Below are positions 15,785-23,652 of a stretch of DNA of 64,000 bases, piece after piece (within the stretch, counting starts at the first letter, position 1; each line of letters starts with the position of its first letter). The stretch is from an uncultured Collinsella sp. (GTDB lineage Bacteria > Actinomycetota > Coriobacteriia > Coriobacteriales > Coriobacteriaceae): positions 62,001-126,000 of the forward strand of contig UQKM01000002.1 of assembly GCA_900541685.1 (NCBI GenBank), given 5' to 3'. The position numbers and the translations under genes are program-made. A model generated the notes under the pieces. The model had not been told where the DNA came from, did no database searches, and saw nothing but the letters and a program-made list of their open reading frames with translations.

Positions 15785-17479
15785 ATGGCAACTGTTGCCG
15801 CACCTATCGATGCTACGTCGACTGCCGCTTGGAAGGCACTCGAGGCTCATCAGGAGAAGCTCGAGGCCGAAGGTATCGACCTCAAGGCCTGGTTCGCCGC
15901 CGATGCCGAGCGCGTGAACAAGCTGAGCTTTGACGCCGGTGACCTGCACTTCGATCTGTCGAAGAACCTGGTGACCGATGAGACCGTCAAGCTGCTGTGC
16001 GATCTTGCCCGCGAGGTGAAGCTCGAGGAGCGCCGCGACGCCATGTTCTCCGGCGAGCATATTAACACCACCGAGGACCGCGCCGTCCTGCACACCGCGC
16101 TTCGCCGCCCGGCAACCGAGAAGGGTCAGCTCATCGTCGACGGCCAGGACGTCGTCGCCGACGTGCACGAGGTCCTCGACCGCATGTATGCCTTCGCCGA
16201 GCGCGTGCGCTCCGGTGAGTGGAAGGGCGTTACCGGCAAGAAGATCGAGCACCTGGTGTCCATCGGCATCGGCGGCTCCGATTTGGGCCCGGTCATGGCT
16301 TACGAGGCTCTGCGTCCCTATGCCGACGCCGGTATCGACTGCCGCTATATCTCCAACATCGACCCCAACGACCAGGCCGAGAAGCTTAAGGGCCTGGATC
16401 CCGAGACCACGCTCGTGATCATCGTCTCCAAGACCTTCACCACGCTCGAGACCCTCACCAACGCCCGTGAGGTCAAGACCTGGATGCTCGAGCAGCTCAA
16501 GGCTCAGGGCGCCATCGACGGCTCCGATGAGCAGAACGCCGAGGCCGTGGCAAAGCACTTCGTCGCCGTCTCCACCGCACTCGAGAAGGTTGAGGCCTTC
16601 GGTATCGACCCCGCCAACGCCTTCGGTTTCTGGAACTGGGTCGGCGGCCGCTATTCCGTCGACTCCGCCGTGGGCCTGTCGCTGATCGTCGTGCTCGGCC
16701 CCGAGCGCTTCCAGCAGTTCCTCGAGGGCTTCCACGCCATCGACGAGTACTTCTGCAATACCCCGCTCGAGAACAACGCCGTCGCGCTGATGGGCCTGCT
16801 CAACGTCTGGTACGTCAACTTCTTCGGTTCCAAGAGCCACGCCGTACTGCCGTACTGCCAGTACCTGCACCGTTTCCCGGCCTACCTGCAGCAGCTCACC
16901 ATGGAGTCCAACGGCAAGCACGTCCGCTGGGACGGCAGCGCCGTGACCTCCGACACCGGTGAGATCTTCTGGGGCGAGCCCGGCACCAACGGTCAGCACG
17001 CCTTCTACCAGTTGCTGCACCAGGGCACCGTGGTGGTCCCGGCCGACTTTATCGCTTTCGCCAACACTGCCAATCCCGCAACCGACAGCGGCCAGGATGT
17101 CCACGAGCTGTTCCTGGGCAACTTCCTGGCCCAGACCAAGGCGCTCGCCTTTGGTAAGACGGCCGATGAGGTGCGCGCCGAGGGCACGCCCGAGCAGATC
17201 GTCCCGGCCCGCTGCTTTGAGGGCAACCGTCCGACGACCTCGATCTTCGGCGACACGTTGACCCCGTTCGCGCTCGGCGAGCTCATCGCCCTGTACGAGC
17301 ACATCACGTTTGTCGAGGGCACGGTCTGGGGCATCGACTCCTACGACCAGTGGGGCGTCGAGCTGGGCAAGCAGCTTGCCAAGCAGATCACCCCGGCCTT
17401 CCACGATGACGCCGCCAAGGCCGAGCAGGACGCTTCGACTCAGGCGCTTATCGAGTTCTATCGCGCGCATCGCAAGTAG
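15785..17479 (+). CDS. pgi: Glucose-6-phosphate isomerase
   Basis: A 564-residue isomerase interconverting glucose 6-phosphate and fructose 6-phosphate. Motifs: SIGIGGSDLGPVMAYEAL, IVSKTFTTLET, FGFWNWVGGRYSVDSAVGLS (the PGI signature, near residue 285), and HQGTVVVPADFI; the catalytic His/Lys region is in the C-terminal third. The size matches the long PGI type (about 550). ATG at 15785 follows GAGGAGG. A small hairpin (15744-15750 with 15759-15765) lies in the leader. Codon bias is extreme, consistent with high expression; a 580-codon frame on the opposite strand is a by-product of that bias. Followed by a strong terminator, so monocistronic. Confidence 0.95.
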   Translation: MATVAAPIDATSTAAWKALEAHQEKLEAEGIDLKAWFAADAERVNKLSFDAGDLHFDLSKNLVTDETVKLLCDLAREVKLEERRDAMFSGEHINTTEDRAVLHTALRRPATEKGQLIVDGQDVVADVHEVLDRMYAFAERVRSGEWKGVTGKKIEHLVSIGIGGSDLGPVMAYEALRPYADAGIDCRYISNIDPNDQAEKLKGLDPETTLVIIVSKTFTTLETLTNAREVKTWMLEQLKAQGAIDGSDEQNAEAVAKHFVAVSTALEKVEAFGIDPANAFGFWNWVGGRYSVDSAVGLSLIVVLGPERFQQFLEGFHAIDEYFCNTPLENNAVALMGLLNVWYVNFFGSKSHAVLPYCQYLHRFPAYLQQLTMESNGKHVRWDGSAVTSDTGEIFWGEPGTNGQHAFYQLLHQGTVVVPADFIAFANTANPATDSGQDVHELFLGNFLAQTKALAFGKTADEVRAEGTPEQIVPARCFEGNRPTTSIFGDTLTPFALGELIALYEHITFVEGTVWGIDSYDQWGVELGKQLAKQITPAFHDDAAKAEQDASTQALIEFYRAHRK

Positions 17480-17512
17480 TCGCTGCTGTTAACGCATCGC
17501 GTCTTATAGTCA

Positions 17513-17547
17513 GGGGCCCGTATCCTATCGGATGCGGGCCCCTTTGC
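17513..17547 (+). terminator. Terminator of pgi
   Basis: GGGGCCCGTATCC pairs with GGATGCGGGCCCC across a 4-base loop, followed by TTTGCTTT. Confidence 0.8.
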
Positions 17548-17620
17548 TTTGCCGTGGTCCCGGGGCGCACGGCCTTTGTGGAACATCGCCGGGGCGCCGC
17601 GCGCTGCGAGAACCCTGCGC

Positions 17621-18925
17621 CTAGATCTCGGCCTCCGCATGGCCTCGCTGCGCTTCGCGTAGTTCCCCGTACAGCGGATGGTCTTCGAGCCTAAAGCGTT
17701 CGACCTGCTCGGGGGCGCGACCGCGCACAAAGAGCCATGAGCGATCGATCGGCGTCGCCATAAGCGTGCTGGGCAATGCGTCGGCTCGGTCGGAAAACAC
17801 TCGGGCGCTCTCGGGGTCTTGGAACGCCAGCACCAGATGCGCGTCGCAGTTGCCCATGATGGAGCGTGCGCGTGCCTCGCCGTAGAGCGAATCGAGCTGA
17901 TTGGTCGACTGCGGCAGCAGCGTTGCCCAGATGTTGCGGCTTCGGATAATCGAGAGCACGTTGTCGATCTGGGGAATCTGCAGGTTTGCAAAGTCGTCGA
18001 GCATAAAGCGCACGGGCACGGGCAGGCTGCCGTCGGGCTGCTTGTCGGCCTCGCGTATGAGACCCATAAACGCCTGCGTAATAAAGAGGCTGGTCAGTGG
18101 GTCGAGATTGCGGTCGATATCGCTCACGGTTACAAACAGGGCACAAGGGGCGTGTCCCATGGAGGCGAAGTCCACCTGGTGGCATTCCTGATAGAGCTGC
18201 GCCGCGCCGTCGAACCCCAGGCACATGACCTTTTCGGCAAGAATGCCGATGATACTCGCATGCATGCGCTCGGCGCTTTGCGTAATGGCGTAGCGGCGCC
18301 AGAGCGATAGGGCATAGCTTTGGGGGTCGGTCGTGATCAGGTCGTCAAGCAATCGACCCGTGGCGCCATCCTCCAGGTGCTCGATGAGCTTGATGACCGA
18401 GCAGATCGTCTGCTCGTCGGCGGGCAGCTGCTCTGTGACGTAGGCGATGAAGCACGACAACAGGTTTGCTGCCGCATGGTCCCAAAATGGCTGGTTGTTG
18501 TCCTCGATAGGGCAGATTGCCTTTGCCACCGAGAGGATGTCCTGCTGGTTGGGCCTGCCGTCCGCCTTGCGGCGAATATGCCTCAGGGGATTGTAGCCGC
18601 AGCGCTCGACACTGTCGGGAAGGGCCGGGGCGTTGTTGAGGTCGGCAAAGTTGAGGCATTGCACATGGTAGCCGTGGGCCGCCAGCACGGGACCCACTTC
18701 GCGACAGAGCGTGCCCTTGGTATCGAGCACGATATAGCTCGCGTTCATCTGCAGCAGGTTGGGCTTGAGGACGTTTCGGGTCTTGCCGGCTCCCGAGGGG
18801 CCGATCACGAGCGCGTTGTTGTTGAGCCCCGTTTGGCGGGTGTCGCAGGACAGCGAACGACCTTTGGCGAGGATGGTGGTCGATGCGGACTCGGGTGCGG
18901 TGAGTCGGCTGGCGAGGTTAGACAT
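17621..18925 (-). CDS. VirD4/TraG-like conjugative coupling ATPase, lacking membrane anchor
   Basis: A 434-residue P-loop ATPase of the type IV coupling protein group. Walker A is GPSGAGKTRN near residue 42; ASYIVLDTKGTLCREVGPVL, GYNPLRHI, PFWDHAAANLLSCFIAYV and FMLDDFANLQIPQIDNVLSIIRSRNIW with LPQSTNQLDSLYG match VirD4/TraG. Normal members have one or two N-terminal membrane helices and over 550 residues; this one begins at the ATPase core, so it is soluble or an anchor-less variant. ATG at 18925 has AAGGAGG upstream and overlaps the end of the ClpP-like gene by 8 bases. No relaxase or other conjugation gene is in the window, so classical conjugation is doubtful. Confidence 0.82.
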   Translation of the reverse strand: MSNLASRLTAPESASTTILAKGRSLSCDTRQTGLNNNALVIGPSGAGKTRNVLKPNLLQMNASYIVLDTKGTLCREVGPVLAAHGYHVQCLNFADLNNAPALPDSVERCGYNPLRHIRRKADGRPNQQDILSVAKAICPIEDNNQPFWDHAAANLLSCFIAYVTEQLPADEQTICSVIKLIEHLEDGATGRLLDDLITTDPQSYALSLWRRYAITQSAERMHASIIGILAEKVMCLGFDGAAQLYQECHQVDFASMGHAPCALFVTVSDIDRNLDPLTSLFITQAFMGLIREADKQPDGSLPVPVRFMLDDFANLQIPQIDNVLSIIRSRNIWATLLPQSTNQLDSLYGEARARSIMGNCDAHLVLAFQDPESARVFSDRADALPSTLMATPIDRSWLFVRGRAPEQVERFRLEDHPLYGELREAQRGHAEAEI

Positions 18926-19535
18926 GGGCGACCTCCTTGGTGGCCGAGAGGATTCCGTGGGCAAAGCCGAGCTCAACGGCGCGCTCGGCCGAAAGGTAGG
19001 TGTCTTTTGCGGTGAGGGATTGGATGCGCTTGAGCGGGAGGCCGCTGCGGTCCGAGAGGATCTGCGTGAGGGTCTTGCGGGTCTGCATGAGGCGCCGACT
19101 GGTCTCCTGCATCGCGAGCGCCGAGCCGCCTGCCCCTTGGGGGATCAACGGGTCGTGAATCATGAGCTCTGCATGGGGAGCCATACGGCGATCGTCGCCG
19201 CCCATAAAGATCACGGCGCCCATGGATGCGGCAAATTCGAGGCAGACGGTGTGGACGGGGCACGATGCGAGCTGCATGGTGTCATAGATCGCAAGACCCG
19301 CTCGCACACTTCCTCCGGTGCTGGCGATGAATATGGTGATGGGACGGAAGGGGTCAGTGGCATCGAGCAGGCGGATCTGCTGGCAAAGGTCGTGGGCCAT
19401 CGGGGTTTCGATGTTTCCCGTGACGGAGAGTTCGCGGCGGGCGAGCATCTCGTCATAGATGCTGGTGAGCGTGATGCCTCGGGCGGATTCGCGCATGGTG
19501 AGGGGGCTGATGATGGGGGATTGACAAGTGTCCAT
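18918..19535 (-). CDS. ClpP-like serine protease
   Basis: A 205-residue member of the ClpP/crotonase-fold protease family. The catalytic Ser lies in FAASMGAVIFMGG (ClpP G-x-S-M-G/A), the His in HAELMIHDPLIPQGAGGSA, and the Asp is probably that in LTAKDTYLSAERAVELGFAHGI. ITIFIASTGGSVRAGLAIYDTM matches the ClpP ISPGG substrate loop. ATG 19535 follows GGAGT. Cellular ClpP is normally encoded next to clpX; here it is in one operon with an unknown protein (upstream) and a VirD4-like ATPase (downstream, overlapping), so it is probably an accessory paralogue, comparable to phage or plasmid prohead-type proteases. Confidence 0.82.
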   Translation of the reverse strand: MDTCQSPIISPLTMRESARGITLTSIYDEMLARRELSVTGNIETPMAHDLCQQIRLLDATDPFRPITIFIASTGGSVRAGLAIYDTMQLASCPVHTVCLEFAASMGAVIFMGGDDRRMAPHAELMIHDPLIPQGAGGSALAMQETSRRLMQTRKTLTQILSDRSGLPLKRIQSLTAKDTYLSAERAVELGFAHGILSATKEVAHV

Positions 19536-19597
19536 GAGGACTCCTTTCTGGTTGGTTGTGTTGTGGGATGGGTTGCTGCCCGCCGAGGGCGGGCGAG

Positions 19598-20488
19598 CTA
19601 TCGGGTTCGTCCGAGCCTGCGATCGAGCTCGGTTTCGGGACATGCCGCCTGTTCGTGCGGCTCTCGGATGTCAAGGGCTCCAAAGCGATGGAGCGTTGCG
19701 ATGGGCGTGGTGTATGCGAGTCGTAGCTGATACTCCACTGGGGCGCGTTCGCCGTTTGTGTAATGGGCCTTGTAGTACCGCACGATGCTGGCGTTCATTT
19801 CCTCGTCGTTGCGATGGCGCCCAAACTGGTGCCGGCAGGTCTCGATGATTTTTGCCACCGACTTGGGTGCCGTCGCGGGGACAAGGGCGAGATAGCCCTC
19901 AAATAGCTCGTTGATGCTCAGGAGGCACAGCAGGTCGACCAGCGTCCTTATGGCTGCTCCCTCGGCGGAAAAGTGCGCGGTCATGCGGTTATATCGGTTG
20001 CGGTCGACGATGGCCGCATGGGGTCTTGGAGTTTTCTGCCCCGTGGTCCCGGGCTTTTGCCGCGCCTGTGTATTGAGCTCGACGTTGCAGCGCTTGAGGC
20101 CGTCCAATGGAAGGAACAGTGCGGTGCGCAGGGTGTTCCGCTTGCTTTCGAGTTCATGACGCTCGTCGGGTTCCCATTCGAGCTTGAGTTTCGTGTCGAG
20201 CGCCGTGAGCATATGGGCTAAGCAGCCCATAGTAAGGACGCGAGGCTCGTTATCTCGATTTGGGGCATAGGGATCTGTCAGCCTGCGAATGTCGGGGTCG
20301 CCCATGATCTTTGTGCAGCGCTTCAGCAGTTGAGGGTGGTCGGCCAAGATCGTCGCGAGCGGTAGCGACGCGTAGTTCTTGATGGTCGCGGCGGCAAAGG
20401 CGGCGTCATATTCGTTTGCATATGCTCGCTCAATGCGGGCATCCAGAATGCTTTTCTTATCGCCGTCTTCAGCGTGGTGGTTTGTCAT
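19598..20488 (-). CDS. Protein of unknown function, first gene of the ClpP/VirD4 cassette
   Basis: A 296-residue, soluble, basic and helical protein. Start ATG at 20488 with TTGGAG upstream; the frame runs further upstream but through a repetitive CACATCA leader. No recognised domain. Residues 60-130 contain NYASLPLATILADHPQLLKRC; the C-terminal half has LVDLLCLLSINELFEGYLALVPA and KSVAKIIETCRHQFGRHRNDEEMN. Being the first gene of a three-gene operon with a protease and a coupling-type ATPase, it could be a substrate, adaptor or DNA-binding component (inference only). Confidence 0.65.
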   Translation of the reverse strand: MTNHHAEDGDKKSILDARIERAYANEYDAAFAAATIKNYASLPLATILADHPQLLKRCTKIMGDPDIRRLTDPYAPNRDNEPRVLTMGCLAHMLTALDTKLKLEWEPDERHELESKRNTLRTALFLPLDGLKRCNVELNTQARQKPGTTGQKTPRPHAAIVDRNRYNRMTAHFSAEGAAIRTLVDLLCLLSINELFEGYLALVPATAPKSVAKIIETCRHQFGRHRNDEEMNASIVRYYKAHYTNGERAPVEYQLRLAYTTPIATLHRFGALDIREPHEQAACPETELDRRLGRTR

Positions 20489-20974
20489 AGCTTCTCCAAT
20501 CGGTTGATGTTCGTGCTGTTTGTTGATGTGTTGGTTGTCGTGTGTGATGTGCTTGCCGTGGGTGATGTGCTGACGTTGGGGTGCTATGCGGTTTTCAATG
20601 AGCCCATGAGGCGGTTGCTGCAGGGGCGGGATGGGACTGCCCATGCAAGGCGGAGTGCATCGTGCTCAAAATCGAGACAGCAATGCCCTGGGTGCCTCAC
20701 ATGTGGCAGTTACCTCATTAAGTTGTCATTGCGTTTGGGGTTGTACTTTGCCGATCTTCCTTCTCTTACACGCTAAAACTCAAACTGAATATGCTCGATC
20801 TACTTAAAACCGCAACGGCGGTCCTTCTTAACTTAAATGTCGGGATGCGTCTTTGCAAGCACTTTTTTACTTCTTTCAAATGGGGTGGTTTTGCAACCGT
20901 CATGCGCTGCGCCGTGCGAACGTGCCCCGGCTCGGATAAGATGGTGCACGGAAAAACGATGCAAGGAGGCGCAT
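20489..20974. other. Long intergenic region between cassette and HAD gene
   Basis: About 485 bases without a convincing gene. The left part is the leader of the leftward cassette and carries repeated TGATGT words. The right part is AT-richer than its surroundings (20700-20900) and should hold the promoters of both divergent units. Short reading frames here lack ribosome binding sites. Confidence 0.6.
20505..20568 (-). repeat. Four phased CACATCA-type repeats
   Basis: TGATGT occurs at 20505, 20524, 20545 and 20563 (CACATCA on the minus strand), spaced 19, 21 and 18 bases, just upstream of the cassette's first gene. Spacing near two helical turns suggests a cooperative binding site or iterons. 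Confidence 0.5.
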
Positions 20975-21817
20975 ATGGCAATTAAAGCCATCGCAATGGA
21001 TATCGACGGTACGCTCACCAACGACCAAAAGGTCATCAGCCCGCGTACGCGCGAGAAGCTGCTCGCGGCGCAGGAGTCGGGCATTAAGCTCATCTTGGCT
21101 TCGGGCCGTCCCGCATGGGGGCTGCACGCCTTGGCGCAGGAGCTCGACCTTCAAAACCATGACGGTCTGCTAGTCGCTTTCAATGGCGCGCATGTGGTCG
21201 ACGCTCAGACCGATGAGGTCCTTTTTGACCAGGCCATGCCGGCTGACGAGCTGCACCGTCTGATTGATCATCTGCGCAATTTCGACGTGATCCCTATGAT
21301 TTCGCTCGGTCGCGATTTGCACGTCGAGGACTCGTACCATTGCATGATCACGCTGCCTGACGGCTCGCAGAAGAATATCGTCAAGTATGAGCGCGATGCG
21401 TGCGATCTTAAGATTCGCGAGGTCGAGAGCTTGCATGAGGTCGTGGACGCTTATCCCGTGGACAAGCTGCTGACGGCGGGCGATCCGACCTACCTGCAGG
21501 CGCATTACGCGGAAATGTATGCGCCCTTTACCCAGACGCTTTCGGGCATGTTTACGGCTGACTGGTACTTTGAGTACACGGCGCCCGGTATCGACAAGGC
21601 CCGTGCGCTCGAGGGTGCCCTGCCCAAGCTCGGCATCGATGCCAGTGAGGTCGTATCGTTTGGCGACGGCCAGAACGACAAGTCCATGATTGAGTGGGCC
21701 GGCACCGGTGTTGCCATGGGCAACGCCGTCGATGAGGTTAAGGCTGTGGCCCAGATGGTGACCGCCAATAACAACGAAGACGGTATTGCGGTGGCGCTGG
21801 ATAAGCTGCTGGGTTAG
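20975..21817 (+). CDS. Cof-type HAD hydrolase
   Basis: A 280-residue haloacid dehalogenase-superfamily phosphatase of the Cof/YidA type. Motif I is AMDIDGTLTND (nucleophile Asp near residue 8), motif II LILASGRPAW, the type IIB cap lies between, and motifs III/IV are GIDKARALE and VVSFGDGQNDKSMIEWAGTGVAMGNA. Such enzymes dephosphorylate sugar phosphates, pyridoxal phosphate or FMN-type substrates; the exact one cannot be told. ATG at 20975 follows AAGGAGG; the longer frame upstream lacks a site. A terminator-like hairpin separates it from the next HAD gene. Confidence 0.9.
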   Translation: MAIKAIAMDIDGTLTNDQKVISPRTREKLLAAQESGIKLILASGRPAWGLHALAQELDLQNHDGLLVAFNGAHVVDAQTDEVLFDQAMPADELHRLIDHLRNFDVIPMISLGRDLHVEDSYHCMITLPDGSQKNIVKYERDACDLKIREVESLHEVVDAYPVDKLLTAGDPTYLQAHYAEMYAPFTQTLSGMFTADWYFEYTAPGIDKARALEGALPKLGIDASEVVSFGDGQNDKSMIEWAGTGVAMGNAVDEVKAVAQMVTANNNEDGIAVALDKLLG

Positions 21818-21839
21818 AATCGCCGATAATGCATGGTTC

Positions 21840-21865
21840 GGGCGCCTGCTTACAGGCGCCCTTTT
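21840..21865 (+). terminator. Terminator between two HAD genes
   Basis: A perfect 9-bp stem (21840-21848 with 21853-21861), 4-base loop, then TTTT. It lies only 6 bases before the ribosome binding site of the next gene. Confidence 0.75.
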
Positions 21866-21880
21866 GTTAGGGAGGGTGCC

Positions 21881-22540
21881 GTGTCCGCATTTCCGTTCGA
21901 CGCCGTTATCTTTGACATGGACGGCGTCATCGTCGATACCGAGTATTACTACCTGGGGGAGACTGCCGCGTTTGCCAAGGAGCTTGGGTTGAATCTGACC
22001 CAAGAGGAGTTGAATGGGCAGGTCGGTACCTCGCATCAGTTCTTCCTGCATATGCTGGTCGATTGGTTTGAGCGCGCCGGTAAAGGGCACTTCACTGGCG
22101 AGGAAGCGTTGGCCCGTTGGGACGAGTGGGCGCATAAGCGTCCGCGTGACTACCAGGCTTTGATTAACCCGGGCGCTGTGGATACGATTCGAGAGTTGCC
22201 GCGCCGCGGCGTTCGCGTGGCACTGGCGAGCTCGTCTCCCATGGTTAGCATCGAGGAGGTGCTCAATGCATGCGGGCTGTCGGATGCCTTTGAGTACGTG
22301 GTGAGCGGCGAGCAGTTTAAGGAGAGCAAGCCCGAGCCCGACATCTACCTGCATGCGCTGGACCTGCTGGGGCTGCCCGCGAATCGCTGCTGCTGCGTTG
22401 AGGATTCCGTTCCGGGCATTACCGCGGGTAAGCGAGCCGGCCTGACGGTCATTGCCAAGCGCGAGGAGCGCTTTGGCTTTAGCCAGGATGCCGCGGACAA
22501 GATTATCGACCAGCTGCCGGAGCTGCTCACGCTTTCTTAG
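21881..22540 (+). CDS. HAD-IA family hydrolase, beta-phosphoglucomutase-like
   Basis: A 219-residue HAD subfamily IA protein. Motif I FDAVIFDMDGVIVDTE at the N-terminus, motif II LASSSPM near 122, motif III KESKPEPDIY, motif IV CVEDSVPGITAGKRAG. The helical type I cap (residues 20-85) fits phosphoglycolate phosphatase/beta-phosphoglucomutase relatives. GTG start at 21881 after GGGAGGG, inside a frame that extends upstream through the terminator. Substrate not assignable; a sugar phosphate is likely. Confidence 0.88.
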   Translation: MSAFPFDAVIFDMDGVIVDTEYYYLGETAAFAKELGLNLTQEELNGQVGTSHQFFLHMLVDWFERAGKGHFTGEEALARWDEWAHKRPRDYQALINPGAVDTIRELPRRGVRVALASSSPMVSIEEVLNACGLSDAFEYVVSGEQFKESKPEPDIYLHALDLLGLPANRCCCVEDSVPGITAGKRAGLTVIAKREERFGFSQDAADKIIDQLPELLTLS

Positions 22541-22591
22541 GAGCGCGGTAGTTGCGCGTTTTTCGGGTCTGATGAGTAAATAGCCGACATT

Positions 22592-22621
22592 TTGGTGCGA
22601 CACCTAGCATACTTTATGCTA
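22592..22621 (+). promoter_or_regulatory. Promoter with overlapping palindrome before the GntR gene
   Basis: TTGGTG (22592-22597), 17 bases, TATGCT (22615-22620). The -10 region overlaps an inverted repeat TAGCATA (22605-22611) and TATGCTA (22615-22621), suggesting autoregulation by the regulator encoded next. Confidence 0.45.
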
Positions 22622-22690
22622 ATGCGGGCTTAAGGACTTGTTGAATGCCCCTAAGCCCGTTTTAGACTTAATTGTGCTTGGAGAGGGTAT

Positions 22691-23434
22691 ATGCCACCGA
22701 CTGAAGGGCTAACTGACGGTAAAGCAGCGATACCGCTGTACCAACAGGTTATCGATATCATCAAAAACGAAATCAACTCCGGTGCCTACAAGGCAGGCGC
22801 GCGGATACCCAACGAATTCGAATTGGCTGAGAGCTATAAAGTTGGCCGCGTTACCGTGCGACGCGCTATTGAGGAGCTCGTCCAACAGGGCTATCTAACG
22901 AAGCGACAGGGGAAAGGCACGTTTGTCAATGCCCCCAAGCTCAAGCGCAAGATTCGCCAGAAGGATGACGTCCAGAGTTTTTCGGACGCATGCCGCGTAA
23001 ACGGAATGGAACCGGGGGCGCGTGTCATTTCGAGAAAGATACTGCCGGCGGATTCCACCGAAGCACAGTTCTTTGGTGTTCCCGTTGGAACTGACTTGAT
23101 CTGCGTTGAGCGCGTGCGTACTGCCGATGGCGTCCCTGTCATGCTCGAGAACAACATATATGTTTACGAGGACAACGCCTATCTATCAACGGCACCTCTA
23201 TCTAACCAATCCATTTTTGAGTTCGTACGCAACCGGACGGGCCGCACGCCCGCGTTTACCGACCCATGCACGCTTGAGATCGCGTGCGCGTCGCCCGAGG
23301 TCGCTCGGTTGTTGGCAGTTCCCGTTGGCGAACCCTTGTTTTATATGGAAGCCTTCTTTTTCGATGAGCAGCGGCGGCCGTTTATCATCGGTCGTCAGCG
23401 GATCGTTGGGTCTCGCTACGTTTTTGACATCTAG
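22691..23434 (+). CDS. GntR/UTRA transcriptional regulator, FrlR-like
   Basis: A 247-residue HutC/FrlR-type regulator. The N-terminal winged helix (IPLYQQVIDIIKNEINSG, then GRVTVRRAIEELVQQGYL and RQGKGTFV) occupies residues 14-80; the UTRA effector domain follows (residues 95-240) with FFGVPVGTDLICVERVR and FYMEAFFFDEQRRPFIIGRQRIVG. UTRA domains bind sugar phosphates or related small molecules. Its gene is directly upstream of the operon with FrlB-, FrlC- and FrlD-like enzymes, so it probably represses that operon until a phosphorylated Amadori intermediate is present. In E. coli the regulator FrlR is of the same class. ATG at 22691 follows GGAGAGG. Confidence 0.88.
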   Translation: MPPTEGLTDGKAAIPLYQQVIDIIKNEINSGAYKAGARIPNEFELAESYKVGRVTVRRAIEELVQQGYLTKRQGKGTFVNAPKLKRKIRQKDDVQSFSDACRVNGMEPGARVISRKILPADSTEAQFFGVPVGTDLICVERVRTADGVPVMLENNIYVYEDNAYLSTAPLSNQSIFEFVRNRTGRTPAFTDPCTLEIACASPEVARLLAVPVGEPLFYMEAFFFDEQRRPFIIGRQRIVGSRYVFDI

Positions 23435-23449
23435 GACATTGCGTATGGA

Positions 23450-23481
23450 AACGCCCGGTGAATCATCTCACCGGGCGTTTT
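23450..23481 (+). terminator. Terminator of the GntR gene
   Basis: A 12-bp perfect stem (23450-23461 with 23468-23479), 6-base loop, TTTT. It separates the regulator transcript from the catabolic operon. Confidence 0.85.
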
Positions 23482-23544
23482 CATACCGTTCACGGCGCAA
23501 ACGCAACCGTTCAACCGCGTTGCGGCAATCAGTTTGAAATTATC

Positions 23545-23573
23545 TTGATGACGAGAAAAGCTGCTGGTAATCT
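23545..23573 (+). promoter_or_regulatory. Promoter of the Amadori-type catabolic operon
   Basis: TTGATG (23545-23550), 17-base spacer, TAATCT (23568-23573), 80 bases before the transporter start. Confidence 0.55.
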
Positions 23574-23587
23574 ATAGAACGTCATAG

Positions 23588-23610
23588 AACGTTTGCCTTG
23601 TGCAAACGTT
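23588..23610 (+). promoter_or_regulatory. Candidate operator of the catabolic operon
   Basis: Perfect inverted repeat AACGTTTG (23588-23595) and CAAACGTT (23603-23610), just after the predicted transcription start; it also overlaps a direct repeat ATAGAACGT. A good place for repression by the GntR/UTRA protein, though no match to a known FrlR site was verified. Confidence 0.5.
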
Positions 23611-23652
23611 GAGGCGAGATGCGATGCAGTCTCGAGTTCTTTGGAGGTATCT

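Noticed and set aside
15719..17470. 583-codon open frame antisense to pgi
   Set aside because: It mirrors the pgi frame exactly and has no ribosome binding site; extreme G/C third-position bias removes stops from the opposite strand.
20474..20776. 100-codon plus-strand frame in the 20.5 kb intergenic region
   Set aside because: Antisense to the CACATCA repeats; no ribosome binding site, no recognisable domain.
21170..22603. 477-codon antisense frame across two HAD genes
   Set aside because: Spans both real genes and the terminator between them.
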